NCBI GenBank assembly: GCA_020633315.1 | Contig: JACKDV010000025.1 | Span: 15,456-79,455, forward strand | Reading direction: 5' to 3' | Source: Myxococcales bacterium | Lineage (GTDB): Bacteria > Myxococcota_A > Polyangia > Nannocystales > Nannocystaceae | DNA length: 64,000 bases | In this document: positions 44,449-53,600 of the stretch, in pieces | Layout: the number at the start of each line of letters is the position of its first letter | Numbering within the stretch: position 1 is the stretch's first letter | Notes under the pieces: model-generated | The model's database searches: none | Told to the model about the DNA's origin: nothing | The model's input: only the letters and a program-made list of their open reading frames with translations | Made by a program: the position numbers and the translations under genes

Positions 44449-45783
44449 ATGACCCGCTTCTCGTCTTCTCGTCGCCGCTTCCTGGGGGGCGCCTGCGCCA
44501 GCGCGCTGTCGCTGCCCTTCCTCTCCAGCCTGGTCTCTCGCTCGGTGCGGGCGGCCGACGGCATGCAGGCCCAGCGCCTGGTGGTGTTCTTCACCCCCAA
44601 CGAGCCCATCGATCGCGAGCACTGGAAGCCCGCGGGCAGCGGCGACCAGTTCGCGCTGACCAGCCTCCCCGCGATGATGAGCGGCCTGGAGCCCCACCGC
44701 CAGGACCTGCTGCTGCTGGGCGACCTCGAGATGCGGACCCGCGACATCGAGACCCACGGAGCGGGCCACGTGGGCATCGGGCACCTGCTCACCGGGCGCA
44801 CGGTGTCGCCCTACGGCAGCGGCAACGCGGAGTTCTGGGCCTCGGGGATCTCGGTGGACCAGCACGTGGCCGCGGCCCGCGGCGTGGATGCCCTCACCCT
44901 GGGCGCGCGGCCGGGCGGCTCCAACGGCAACTGCCGGATCTCCTATACGGGCGCCAACGAGCCGGTGCACCCCCGCACCCGCCCCGACGAGACCTTCGAC
45001 TCGCTGTTCGGCGACGCGACCCTGCCCGCCGACGAGCTCGCCGCCCTGCGGGCGCGCCGGCTGAGCGTGCTCGACCGGGTGACCGGCGACCTGCAGTCGC
45101 TGCGCCCCCGCCTGCCCGGCGAGGCGCGGGACAAGCTCGACTTCCACCTCGAGCTGGTGCGCGACCTCGAGCAGAAGCTGCAGGACGACACCGCGATGAC
45201 CTGCGAGCCCTCGCCGATCGCCGGCGGGATCGACTACGACTCCAACGCGGCGTTCCCCACCACCGTGCGGCGACAGGTGGACCTGATGGTGCAGGCGCTG
45301 GCCTGTGGGATCACCGACGTGGCGTCGCTGCAGCTGAGCAACTCGGGGGCCGGCGACCTGACCCCGCTGTGGCCCGAGGCCGGCCTCGACCTCAACCTCG
45401 ACTGCCACACGATCGCGCACGACTACAACCAGAACCGCAACGCCACCACGGTGCAGCGTCGCGAGCAGCTCGAGACCTTCTTCTTCGACCACTTCGCCTA
45501 CCTGCTCGACGCCCTGGCCGCGGTGCCCGAGGGCCCCGACGGCGGGCGCATGCTCGACAGCACCCTGGTGCTGTGGTGCAAGAACCTCGGCTACAACCAC
45601 ACGGGCCGCGAGATGCTCTTCATCCTCGCCGGCGGAGCGGGTGGGGCGCTGCAGACGGGCCGCTTCGTGTCGCTGCCCGGGCGCTCCCACAACGACCTGC
45701 TGGTCTCGGTCTGTCAGCTCATGGGGCTTCCCGACACCACCTTCGGCGACCCGGAGCTCTGCGATGGCGCCCTTCCCCTCTAG
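44449..45783 (+). CDS. DUF1552 domain protein, Tat-exported, second copy
   Basis: A 444-residue paralogue of the protein at 1460-2833. SSSRRRFLGGACASALSLPFL is a twin-arginine signal with the cleavage region near RAADG. The core FTPNEPIDREHWKP, GAGHVGIGHLLTG, and RSHNDLLVSVCQLMGL are typical of the family. The HxxSH-type motif of copy 1 is changed to HTIAHD (about residues 319-324), so a residue thought characteristic of the family is altered. ATG 44449 has AGGAGA upstream. Operon with the DUF1592 gene before it; the ECF sigma gene starts 58 nt after its stop. Function unknown. Confidence 0.9.
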   Translation: MTRFSSSRRRFLGGACASALSLPFLSSLVSRSVRAADGMQAQRLVVFFTPNEPIDREHWKPAGSGDQFALTSLPAMMSGLEPHRQDLLLLGDLEMRTRDIETHGAGHVGIGHLLTGRTVSPYGSGNAEFWASGISVDQHVAAARGVDALTLGARPGGSNGNCRISYTGANEPVHPRTRPDETFDSLFGDATLPADELAALRARRLSVLDRVTGDLQSLRPRLPGEARDKLDFHLELVRDLEQKLQDDTAMTCEPSPIAGGIDYDSNAAFPTTVRRQVDLMVQALACGITDVASLQLSNSGAGDLTPLWPEAGLDLNLDCHTIAHDYNQNRNATTVQRREQLETFFFDHFAYLLDALAAVPEGPDGGRMLDSTLVLWCKNLGYNHTGREMLFILAGGAGGALQTGRFVSLPGRSHNDLLVSVCQLMGLPDTTFGDPELCDGALPL

Positions 45784-45841
45784 ATCGAGCGCGAGCGCCC
45801 CGGGCCGCGTGCTATCGTCGACACGGTCCCCTTCGCCGAGG

Positions 45842-46471
45842 ATGAGCGACAGCGACTTCGAGCTCCTGCGACGCTGGCGCGACGGCGACGCCGAGGCCAG
45901 CAATCGCCTGGTGGCGCGCCACTACGACAGCGTGCGCCGCTTCTTCGAGATCCGCCTCACCCACGCGGCCGAGGACCTCACGCAGCGCACCTTCTTGGCC
46001 TGCATCGAGTCGCTGAGCAAGCAGCAGCTCCACACCAGCTTCCGCTCGTACCTGTTCGGCGTCGCGCGCAACCAGATGCTGATGCACCTGCGCAGCGCCT
46101 CGCGCTTCGACGGCCTGCGCCGCTTCGCCGACACCGTGGAGCGACCCTCCCGCAAGACCTCGCTCACCGGGGTCTTCGCCCGCTGCGAGCAGCAGGACCT
46201 GCTGCTGCGCGCCATGGTGGAGCTGCCCGCCGAGCTGCAGATGATCGTGCAGCTCTACTACTGGGAGGGCATGGCCACGGCCGAGATCGGCGAGGTGGTG
46301 CAGGCGCCGGCGAGCACCGTCACCACCCGCCTCGCCCGCGCGCGCGAGCTGATCAAGCGCAGCCTCGCGCAGATGCGGCTGTCGCCCAAGCTGCACGCCT
46401 CCATCGTGCGCGACGTGCCGGGCTGGACCCGCTCGCTGGTCGACGCCCAGGGCCGCCGCCCCTCGGCCTGA
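45842..46471 (+). CDS. ECF-type RNA polymerase sigma factor
   Basis: A 209-residue extracytoplasmic-function sigma factor. Region 2: LLRRWRDGDAEASNRLVARHYDSVRRFFEIRL, then AEDLTQRTFLACIE and the -10-reading SYLFGVARNQMLMHLR. Region 4: LPAELQMIVQLYYWEGMATAEIGEVVQAPASTVTTRLARARELIKRSL, a helix-turn-helix for the -35. There is a C-terminal extension of about 35 residues after region 4. No anti-sigma gene lies beside it. ATG 45842 has GAGG directly upstream and a TATCGT box 23 nt before it. Its position at the end of a DUF1592-DUF1552 operon suggests it regulates that operon. Confidence 0.93.
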   Translation: MSDSDFELLRRWRDGDAEASNRLVARHYDSVRRFFEIRLTHAAEDLTQRTFLACIESLSKQQLHTSFRSYLFGVARNQMLMHLRSASRFDGLRRFADTVERPSRKTSLTGVFARCEQQDLLLRAMVELPAELQMIVQLYYWEGMATAEIGEVVQAPASTVTTRLARARELIKRSLAQMRLSPKLHASIVRDVPGWTRSLVDAQGRRPSA

Positions 46472-46512
46472 GCGGCGGGCGATTCGCGGCCCACGGGCGG
46501 GGACGAGTCGGC

Positions 46513-46518
46513 TATCCT
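46513..46518 (+). promoter_or_regulatory. TAnnnT -10 box of the lipoprotein gene at 46527
   Basis: TATCCT ends 8 nt before ATG 46527. Confidence 0.45.
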
Positions 46519-46526
46519 CGACGAGG

Positions 46527-47939
46527 ATGACCCCTCAGGTCCCGCGTGTGCTCGGCGGGTGGCTCGTCGTGGTCGCCGTAGTCTCGTGCTCGCGGGCCAA
46601 CCCCGCGTACGACGACGGCGACGCGAGCCCCGACGAGGGCTCCGCCGACGGTGACGGCACGCGGGGCTCCACCGGCACCTCCCCGAGCTCGATCACCATC
46701 GGCGAGGGCTCGGGCGAGGGCTCGAGCGGCAGCTCGGGCGAGGGCTCGGGCGAGGCATCCACGGGCGTCGCGGCGGTCTGCGGCAACGGCATCATCGAGG
46801 ACGGCGAGGACTGCGACGACGGCAACACCGACGAGGACGAGCAGTGCAACCCGCAGTGCCGAGTCCCCGGCGAGGTGGTGTGGTCGGTGGAATTCGCGCC
46901 TCCCGACCCGGGCCTGCACCGCTTCAACGAGGCGATCCTGCACCAGGGCGACCTGGTCGCGGTCGGGCGCGCCGTGCTGCAGCCGATGTCCTCCCACGAG
47001 GCGGTGGTGGTGCGCTACGACCTCGAGACCGGCGACGAGCGCTCGCGGGGTCGCTTGCCCGCGGGCTGGCAGGAGAGCGAGGCGTACTCGGTGGTCGCCG
47101 AGGGGGGACGGCTGTTCGTCTCGGGCGACGCCGACATCAGCGCGGGCCTCGACGACTTCTCGGCCTTCGCCGCGTGCCTCGAGGTGAGCAACCCCGATGC
47201 CCCGCCCGCGTCGTGCTGGCGGACGCCGCTGCCGGGCGCGATCAGCCGCGGCATCATCATGGGCGATGGCGTGCTGCAGGCGGTCGTCGGCCCGTTCCTG
47301 CAGGCCGGCATGGGCTTGGCCGAGATCCGTCCCGGCGACGGCGTGGTCCTGGGGACCGACTCCGTCCCGGCCATCCCGGGCACGGCCCAGCTCGAGGCGC
47401 TCGTCCACGTGCAGGACTCGCTGCTCGTGGGCGGCATGCTCGACGCCGAGGCGTTCGTCGCCGACGTCACCGGGAGCATGCTGCCGCCCGAGCCCTTCGT
47501 GGTGCGTGCGGGGGGCCTCGGCCTGCAGGACAGCGTGCAGACCCTGGCGGCGTTCGGAGCCGACGTGATCGCGGGCGGCTGGCTGTTCGAGGTGGGCAGC
47601 GGAAGCGAGGCGTGGATCGGCCGCTACTCCCTGCGCGGCGCCCAGGCGTGGGAGCATCACTTCGAAGGCGGCTCGTTCGAGACCGACGAGATCGAGGACG
47701 TGGTGGTCGACGATGCCGGTCATGTGATCGCGGTGGGCATGACCAGCGAGCCCTCCACCCCCACGGTGTGGAAGCTCGACGGAGGCAGCGGCGACCTGAT
47801 CTGGCAGCGCAGCTACCCCGAGGTGAGCCCCGGCGACGGCTACTTCCGCGGCGTGGTGGTCGACGGCGACATCTTCGTGGTGGGCGAGCGCAACGAGGGC
47901 CCTTCTTCGCTCGGCGTGGTGATGCGCCTGGTCCCCTGA
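46527..47939 (+). CDS. Lipoprotein with DUF4215-type Cys repeat and beta-propeller-like domain
   Basis: A 470-residue predicted lipoprotein (VLGGWLVVVAVVSC lipobox). After a Ser/Gly/Glu linker comes CGNGIIEDGEDCDDGN...CNPQC, a myxobacterial Cys-rich repeat of DUF4215 type found in many surface proteins. The remaining 340 residues contain repeated Gly/Asp beta-strand units (GDLVAVGRAV, GRLFVSGDADI, DSLLVGGMLDAEAFVAD, GDIFVVGERNE) like a PQQ or Kelch-type propeller that logs a value then its source. ATG 46527 is supported by the TATCCT box. Probably a surface sensor or adhesin, not an enzyme; inference. A membrane protein gene follows after 6 nt. Confidence 0.82.
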   Translation: MTPQVPRVLGGWLVVVAVVSCSRANPAYDDGDASPDEGSADGDGTRGSTGTSPSSITIGEGSGEGSSGSSGEGSGEASTGVAAVCGNGIIEDGEDCDDGNTDEDEQCNPQCRVPGEVVWSVEFAPPDPGLHRFNEAILHQGDLVAVGRAVLQPMSSHEAVVVRYDLETGDERSRGRLPAGWQESEAYSVVAEGGRLFVSGDADISAGLDDFSAFAACLEVSNPDAPPASCWRTPLPGAISRGIIMGDGVLQAVVGPFLQAGMGLAEIRPGDGVVLGTDSVPAIPGTAQLEALVHVQDSLLVGGMLDAEAFVADVTGSMLPPEPFVVRAGGLGLQDSVQTLAAFGADVIAGGWLFEVGSGSEAWIGRYSLRGAQAWEHHFEGGSFETDEIEDVVVDDAGHVIAVGMTSEPSTPTVWKLDGGSGDLIWQRSYPEVSPGDGYFRGVVVDGDIFVVGERNEGPSSLGVVMRLVP

Positions 47940-47945
47940 CTCGCC

Positions 47946-48551
47946 GTGGAACGAGATCCGAGCGAGGCACGGGGCGAGCTGGTCCCCAGCGAGAATGCAC
48001 CCCCCGGGCCGCACGGTATCCCGCGCCACCTCGTGGCCTATCGCTCCAGCGACGTCCCCTCCCACGAAGACCCCGCCCTCCGCGAAGCCCGCATGGAGCT
48101 GTGGCTGATCGAGGGGCTGCTCGCGACCGAGAGCGCGAAGGCGGAGCACGGCAAGTGGTGGCTGCTGGGCTTCGCAGTCACGATCGGCCTGTCGTTGGTC
48201 GGCCTCGAGTGGGCGGGCGCGTCGGTGTTCGTGATCCTCGCGTCGCTGGGCTGGTGGCACGACCGCCACGGGCGAGCGCTGCGACGCCAGGCCCGGGCGC
48301 GGGGGATGTCGCCCAGCCGGATCTCCTTCATCTTCAACACCGGCGAGAACCATCAGTACGAGAGCCTGCTCGAGCCGGCGCGCACCCGCGTCATGTGGCA
48401 CACTTGGCGCTCGGGCCAGCCCACCACCATGGGCACGTGCGTCGAGCTGGCCGAGCGCCTGCGCGGCCAGGCGCGGCTCGACCCGCTGCAGCGCTGGTTC
48501 GTGGAGCAGATGGAGCCCTACCGCTCCGAGAGCGCGCTGACGACCGGATAG
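47946..48551 (+). CDS. Membrane protein of unknown function, two spans
   Basis: A 201-residue protein with an N-terminal polar region of about 70 residues, a pair of adjacent membrane segments (WWLLGFAVTIGLSLVGLEWAGASVFVILASLGWW, about 72-105) and a soluble basic C-terminal domain (RRQARARGMSPSRISFIFNTGENHQYESLLEPARTRVMW). GTG 47946, 6 nt after the previous stop, suggests an operon with the lipoprotein. No family recognised. Confidence 0.65.
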   Translation: MERDPSEARGELVPSENAPPGPHGIPRHLVAYRSSDVPSHEDPALREARMELWLIEGLLATESAKAEHGKWWLLGFAVTIGLSLVGLEWAGASVFVILASLGWWHDRHGRALRRQARARGMSPSRISFIFNTGENHQYESLLEPARTRVMWHTWRSGQPTTMGTCVELAERLRGQARLDPLQRWFVEQMEPYRSESALTTG

Positions 48552-48573
48552 CGCACCGGCTCGAGGGGGCTGC

Positions 48574-48579
48574 TAGATT
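48574..48579 (+). promoter_or_regulatory. TAnnnT -10 box of the kinase gene at 48586
   Basis: TAGATT ends 6 nt before GTG 48586. Confidence 0.5.
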
Positions 48580-48585
48580 CGGGCC

Positions 48586-50088
<1,503 letters not shown>

Positions 50089-50097
50089 CATGGCCCC

Positions 50098-50910
50098 GTG
50101 AGCCCCGCTGCCGTGCTGCTCGCGCTCGTCCTCGAGCCGGCGCCCGCGATCGAGCCCGAGCCCCCGAGCGCCACCGAGCCCGATGCGGAGCCCGGCGTGG
50201 CCCCCGAGGATCCGGCCGAGCTCACCCGCCGGGCCGAGCAGGCCTTCGCCGAGGGCCGCTTCGAGGAGGTGGTCGATCTCGCGGCGCGGGCCTACGTGCT
50301 GACCGGCGATCCCCGTCACCTGTATGCGCAGGCCCTGGCCGAGCGCCGGCTGGGTCGCTGCCGCGAGGCGCTGGTGCTCTACGCCCGCCTGCTGGCCCGG
50401 GTGGAGGGCGACGAGCGCTACACCGTGCTGGTGCAGGATGCCCACCAGGGGATCAAGCGCTGCGAGGACGATCTGGCCGCGGGCGAGCCTGCCCCCGCCT
50501 CGCCCGAGCCCGCCGCGAGCCCGCCCGTCCAGGGTCATCCCGAGCCCGCCGAGCCCGAGCCCCCAACCGACGAGCCCCGCGCGCGACCCGTGCTGCGCGA
50601 TCCCTGGGGCGGCGTGCTGCTGGGCACCGGGCTGGGGCTGGCTGCGGGTGGAGGCGGCACGCTGTGGGCGCTGTCGCGCCGCGAGCAGCGGGCCGCGACC
50701 CGGGCCGAGGACGAGGCGATCTACGCCGACGCGATCACCCGGGCCCAGGGGCTGCGCGCGGGCGCGATCGTCTCGCTGGCCGTGGGCGGGGCCCTCGTGA
50801 CCGGCGCGGTGATCCGCTATGTGCTGGTCGCTCGGGCCCGCCGCCGCTCCGAGCCGCTCGCGGGCCCGATCCCCGGCGGCGTGCGGCTGGGCTGGCGACG
50901 GTCCTTCTGA
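50098..50910 (+). CDS. TPR-like protein with two C-terminal membrane segments (kinase partner 1)
   Basis: A 270-residue protein. After a short signal (AAVLLALVLEPAPA) it has TPR-like helices (AEQAFAEGRFEEVVDLAARAYVLTGDPRHLYAQALAERRLGRCREALVLYARLL, about 42-105), a Pro/Glu/Ala linker, and two hydrophobic helices near the C-terminus (WGGVLLGTGLGLAAGGGGTLWAL and AGAIVSLAVGGALVTGAVIRYVLV) ending in an arginine-rich tail. It resembles the gene at 61341-62114 in architecture and follows a paralogous kinase in the same way, so it is probably that kinase's substrate or scaffold. GTG 50098. Confidence 0.78.
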   Translation: MSPAAVLLALVLEPAPAIEPEPPSATEPDAEPGVAPEDPAELTRRAEQAFAEGRFEEVVDLAARAYVLTGDPRHLYAQALAERRLGRCREALVLYARLLARVEGDERYTVLVQDAHQGIKRCEDDLAAGEPAPASPEPAASPPVQGHPEPAEPEPPTDEPRARPVLRDPWGGVLLGTGLGLAAGGGGTLWALSRREQRAATRAEDEAIYADAITRAQGLRAGAIVSLAVGGALVTGAVIRYVLVARARRRSEPLAGPIPGGVRLGWRRSF

Positions 50911-50928
50911 TCTCTCTTCGACCCTGGA

Positions 50929-50976
50929 CTTTTTTCACTCGCGGCGCAGACGAGCCGCCGGCTGGGGCAACTACGG
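50929..50976 (+). promoter_or_regulatory. 48-nt shared promoter-like motif, copy 2
   Basis: CTTTTTTC (50929-50936), 9 nt, GCAGACGAGCCGCCGGCT (50946-50963), 3 nt, GCAACTACGG (50967-50976), ending 4 nt before GTG 50981. Order and spacing are identical to copy 1 at 42737-42784 while the intervening bases differ. Confidence 0.65.
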
Positions 50977-50980
50977 TCCC

Positions 50981-51919
50981 GTGAGAACGGCGAGCGTAGC
51001 GGCGATCGTGTTGATGACGGCCTGTGGCCCGGCGGGCGAGCCCGACGGGCTCCCGCAGGGCGAGACGGAGGTCGGCGACTCCAGCGGGGGTGGCGGCAGC
51101 TCGGGCTCCGACGAGCCCGAGCCCGAGCCGGGGACCACCGGCGACGCGGGCTCGAGCGGAGGGCCCGGCGACGACGAGGGCGACTCGTCCGGCGAGCCGC
51201 CCCCCAGCGACGACGACGGCTCCACCGGCGAGCCCCCGCCTCCCTCGGGCCTGGGCTGCGATCGCGACGACCTGCTGCTGTGCGACGACTTCGAGGACGG
51301 CGTGGTCGACGAGGCGCTGTGGTCCATCATGGAATCGAACGGGGCGCAGATCTCCATCGACCAGGAATTCGCGCGGCACGGCGGGGGCTCCCTGCGGGTC
51401 TCGCTGCCCTCGGCCGACGGCGCCCGCGGGGGCCTGCTCACCCGCGACGGCGTGGTCTTCCCGGTGGAGGGCAACCACTTCTTCGGCCGCGCCTACTTCC
51501 ACGTGGGCCCCACCGTGCCGCAGACCCACAGCTCGGCCCTCGATGCCCACGGCGATCTCGACGGCGCCCCGGCCCGCTACCGCCTCGACTGCAACGGCGG
51601 CTCGTTCAACAGCCGCTACGTGCACAACCCCACCGTCGAGCAGCACGGCGGCCTGCGCCGCCACGGCTACGACGCGCCCGCGCAGCAGTGGCTGTGCATC
51701 GAGTGGGAATTCGACGGGGCCCACGACACCATGCGCTACTGGATGGACGGCGAGGAGGTGGAGAGCATGAGCGTGGTGCCCACCCCCGGCGAGCAGAGCT
51801 GGGTGGCGCCGATCTTCGAGCAGCTCGAGATCGGCTGGCGCACCTACCAGGCGGCCGAGCCCGCCGACGTCCACTGGGACGCGCTGGCCCTGGCCACCTT
51901 CCGCATCGGCTGCGAGTAG
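50981..51919 (+). CDS. Lipoprotein with Cip1-like/LamG-type carbohydrate-binding domain
   Basis: A 312-residue predicted lipoprotein (SVAAIVLMTAC lipobox). A Gly/Ser/Pro/Glu linker of about 65 residues leads to a jelly-roll domain: LCDDFEDGVVDEALWSI, GGGSLRVSLP, FFGRAYFHVGP, HSSALDAHGDLD, SFNSRYVHNPT, WLCIEWEFDGAHDTMRYWMDGEEV. This order matches the Cip1-like core fold (related to polysaccharide lyases), which binds plant or microbial polysaccharide. GTG 50981 is preceded by copy 2 of the 48-nt motif, so it is probably co-regulated with the second DUF1592 operon. It converges on 51922. Confidence 0.85.
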   Translation: MRTASVAAIVLMTACGPAGEPDGLPQGETEVGDSSGGGGSSGSDEPEPEPGTTGDAGSSGGPGDDEGDSSGEPPPSDDDGSTGEPPPPSGLGCDRDDLLLCDDFEDGVVDEALWSIMESNGAQISIDQEFARHGGGSLRVSLPSADGARGGLLTRDGVVFPVEGNHFFGRAYFHVGPTVPQTHSSALDAHGDLDGAPARYRLDCNGGSFNSRYVHNPTVEQHGGLRRHGYDAPAQQWLCIEWEFDGAHDTMRYWMDGEEVESMSVVPTPGEQSWVAPIFEQLEIGWRTYQAAEPADVHWDALALATFRIGCE

Positions 51920-51921
51920 CC

Positions 51922-52494
51922 CTACGGATAGGCCACGTCGCAGTAGAGGATCCCGTCGGCGGCGTCGCACGAGCTCTCCCCTCCCACGCCCGCGTCGGGG
52001 CACAGCAGGCCCGCGCAATCGCAGTCGGCCTCGACCTCGCAGCACAGCGGGAAGGGGAAGCAGTAGTAGGTCACCATGGGCCCGCCGCCGTCGGCCGGGC
52101 CGGCGTGCTCGGTGAGCTCCATGCACAGCTCTCCCTCGGCACACTCGTCGCAGCTGCTCGACTGCGCGCCGTCGTCGGGGCCCACCGTCTCCTCGCAGGC
52201 GCCCGCCGTGGTCTCGCTCGCCGTGGTCCCGTCGCCCGCGGTCGTGCCCTCGGTGGCCGACGAGCTCGCCGTGCCGTCGGAGCCCGAGCCTCCACCGCCC
52301 GAGCCCGAGCCGCCGCCGCCCGTGCTCGTGAGGTCGCCCGAGGTCATGCCGGTGCCCGCCGAGGTGCCGGTCGCCGCGCTGGTGCCCCCGCCGTCGTCGT
52401 CGCCGCTGCCGTCGTCACCGCAGCCCGGGACCGTGCCCAGGCCCACCGCCAGCACCACCGACATCACTCGTGTCTCGCTTCGAATCCAATCCAT
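51922..52494 (-). CDS. Cys-rich lipoprotein, hypothetical
   Basis: A 190-residue predicted lipoprotein (MSVVLAVGLGTVPGC lipobox), followed by a 75-residue Gly/Ser/Thr linker and a compact C-terminal domain of about 85 residues with 12 Cys residues (SSCDECAEGELCMEL, CFPFPLCCEVEADCDCAGLLC). No family recognised; disulfide-rich surface domain. ATG 52494 lies exactly 6 nt after TACCTT. Divergent from the polysaccharide deacetylase with 77 bp between starts. Confidence 0.75.
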   Translation of the reverse strand: MDWIRSETRVMSVVLAVGLGTVPGCGDDGSGDDDGGGTSAATGTSAGTGMTSGDLTSTGGGGSGSGGGGSGSDGTASSSATEGTTAGDGTTASETTAGACEETVGPDDGAQSSSCDECAEGELCMELTEHAGPADGGGPMVTYYCFPFPLCCEVEADCDCAGLLCPDAGVGGESSCDAADGILYCDVAYP

Positions 52495-52500
52495 GAACGG

Positions 52501-52506
52501 AAGGTA
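52501..52506 (-). promoter_or_regulatory. TAnnnT -10 box of the lipoprotein gene starting at 52494
   Basis: TACCTT on the minus strand ends 6 nt before ATG 52494. Confidence 0.5.
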
Positions 52507-52558
52507 GCCCAGCCTCCGGCGGAATGCCGCTTTGTTTTCGCACCCGATCGAGCGCTGC

Positions 52559-52564
52559 TAGGCT
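52559..52564 (+). promoter_or_regulatory. TAnnnT -10 box of the deacetylase gene
   Basis: TAGGCT ends 7 nt before GTG 52572. Confidence 0.5.
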
Positions 52565-52571
52565 GGCCGCC

Positions 52572-53564
52572 GTGCCCAGCGGTCTGCCCTGGAGCCTGGT
52601 CGGCTGGCTCGGCGTGAGCGGGGCCCTGATGCTGGCCGCCCCCGCGCCTCCCGACCCCCCGCCGCCCTCCGAGGAGGAGCGCGCGATCGAGCAGCGCACG
52701 GTGGACATGGTGGTGCGCGACGCCAAGCGCTGGCAGCGGGAGCACGGCGACCGCACCCTGCCCTGGGAGGACGCGCGCGGCCACCTGGCCATCGTCATCG
52801 ACGACGTGGGCCGCGAGCTGCACCTGTTCGAGCAGCTGCTGGCGCTGCGCTACCCCCTGACCTTCAGCGTGCTGCCCGGCGCGATCTATGCCCCCGGGGT
52901 GCAGCTGCGCCTGCGGGGCGACCGTCGTCGCTACCGCGAGGTCATGCTCCACCTGCCCATGGAGCCCGCGCGCCCCGAGGCGATGAGCGAGGGCGCCGAG
53001 GCCCAGGAGACCTTCCTGCGGCGGCACGACGACCCGGCCACCCTGCGCGCCAAGGTGGAGGAGGCCCTGGCCCGCGTGCCCGCGGCGGTGGGGGTCAACA
53101 ACCACATGGGCTCGGCCCTCACCCGCGACGCCGCCGCGATGGCCGAGGTGATGCAGGTGCTCGACGAGCGCTCGCTGTACTTCCTGGACTCGCGCACGAT
53201 CGGGGACACCCGGGCCGAGGAGATCGCACGGGTGGCGGGCGTGCCCACGCTGCACCGCGAGGTGTTCCTCGACCACGATCCCTCGGCCGAGGCCATCGAG
53301 GCCGCCCTCGACCAGGCCGCCCGCCTCAGCCTCGATCATCCCGTGGTCGTCATCGCCCACCCCTCGGCCGAGGTGGTGGAGATCTTGGGTCGTCGGCTCC
53401 CCACGCTGCATGCCGAAGGTGTGGGCGTGTACCCTCTATCCCGACTGGTGGCCGCTACCCGCGCCACGCCGATCGAGGGAAATTCGCCCGCTGCGGGCCA
53501 CGATCCCGGTCCCGAGCGGCCCAAGGGTGAACCGGTGTTTCGGGGCCCCAGTGGCCCGTCTTGA
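52572..53564 (+). CDS. Divergent polysaccharide deacetylase family protein
   Basis: A 330-residue exported protein (VGWLGVSGALMLAAPAP signal). HLAIVIDDVGRELHLFEQLLALRYPLTFSVLPGA is the characteristic start of the divergent polysaccharide deacetylase 2 family (YibQ-like), followed by REVMLHLPMEP, GVNNHMGSALTRD and LYFLDSRTIGD. In YibQ-type proteins the metal-binding triad of classical NodB deacetylases is partly changed; here the first Asp (IDDVG) and the NHMGS His are present. It probably acts on periplasmic glycans. GTG 52572 is supported by a TAGGCT box; an in-frame ATG at 52524 would precede that box. Its stop codon lies inside the -35 element of the FHA gene. Confidence 0.87.
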   Translation: MPSGLPWSLVGWLGVSGALMLAAPAPPDPPPPSEEERAIEQRTVDMVVRDAKRWQREHGDRTLPWEDARGHLAIVIDDVGRELHLFEQLLALRYPLTFSVLPGAIYAPGVQLRLRGDRRRYREVMLHLPMEPARPEAMSEGAEAQETFLRRHDDPATLRAKVEEALARVPAAVGVNNHMGSALTRDAAAMAEVMQVLDERSLYFLDSRTIGDTRAEEIARVAGVPTLHREVFLDHDPSAEAIEAALDQAARLSLDHPVVVIAHPSAEVVEILGRRLPTLHAEGVGVYPLSRLVAATRATPIEGNSPAAGHDPGPERPKGEPVFRGPSGPS

Positions 53565-53590
53565 CAGGTTTCGGGGCGGCTTCCTAACCT
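53561..53590 (+). promoter_or_regulatory. Promoter of the FHA gene
   Basis: Perfect -35 TTGACA (53561-53566), 18-nt spacer, -10 TAACCT (53585-53590). The predicted start is at about 53597-53598, i.e. at the TTG/ATG start codons. The -35 overlaps the stop codon of the deacetylase gene. Confidence 0.7.
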
Positions 53591-53600
53591 GGGGCTCTTG

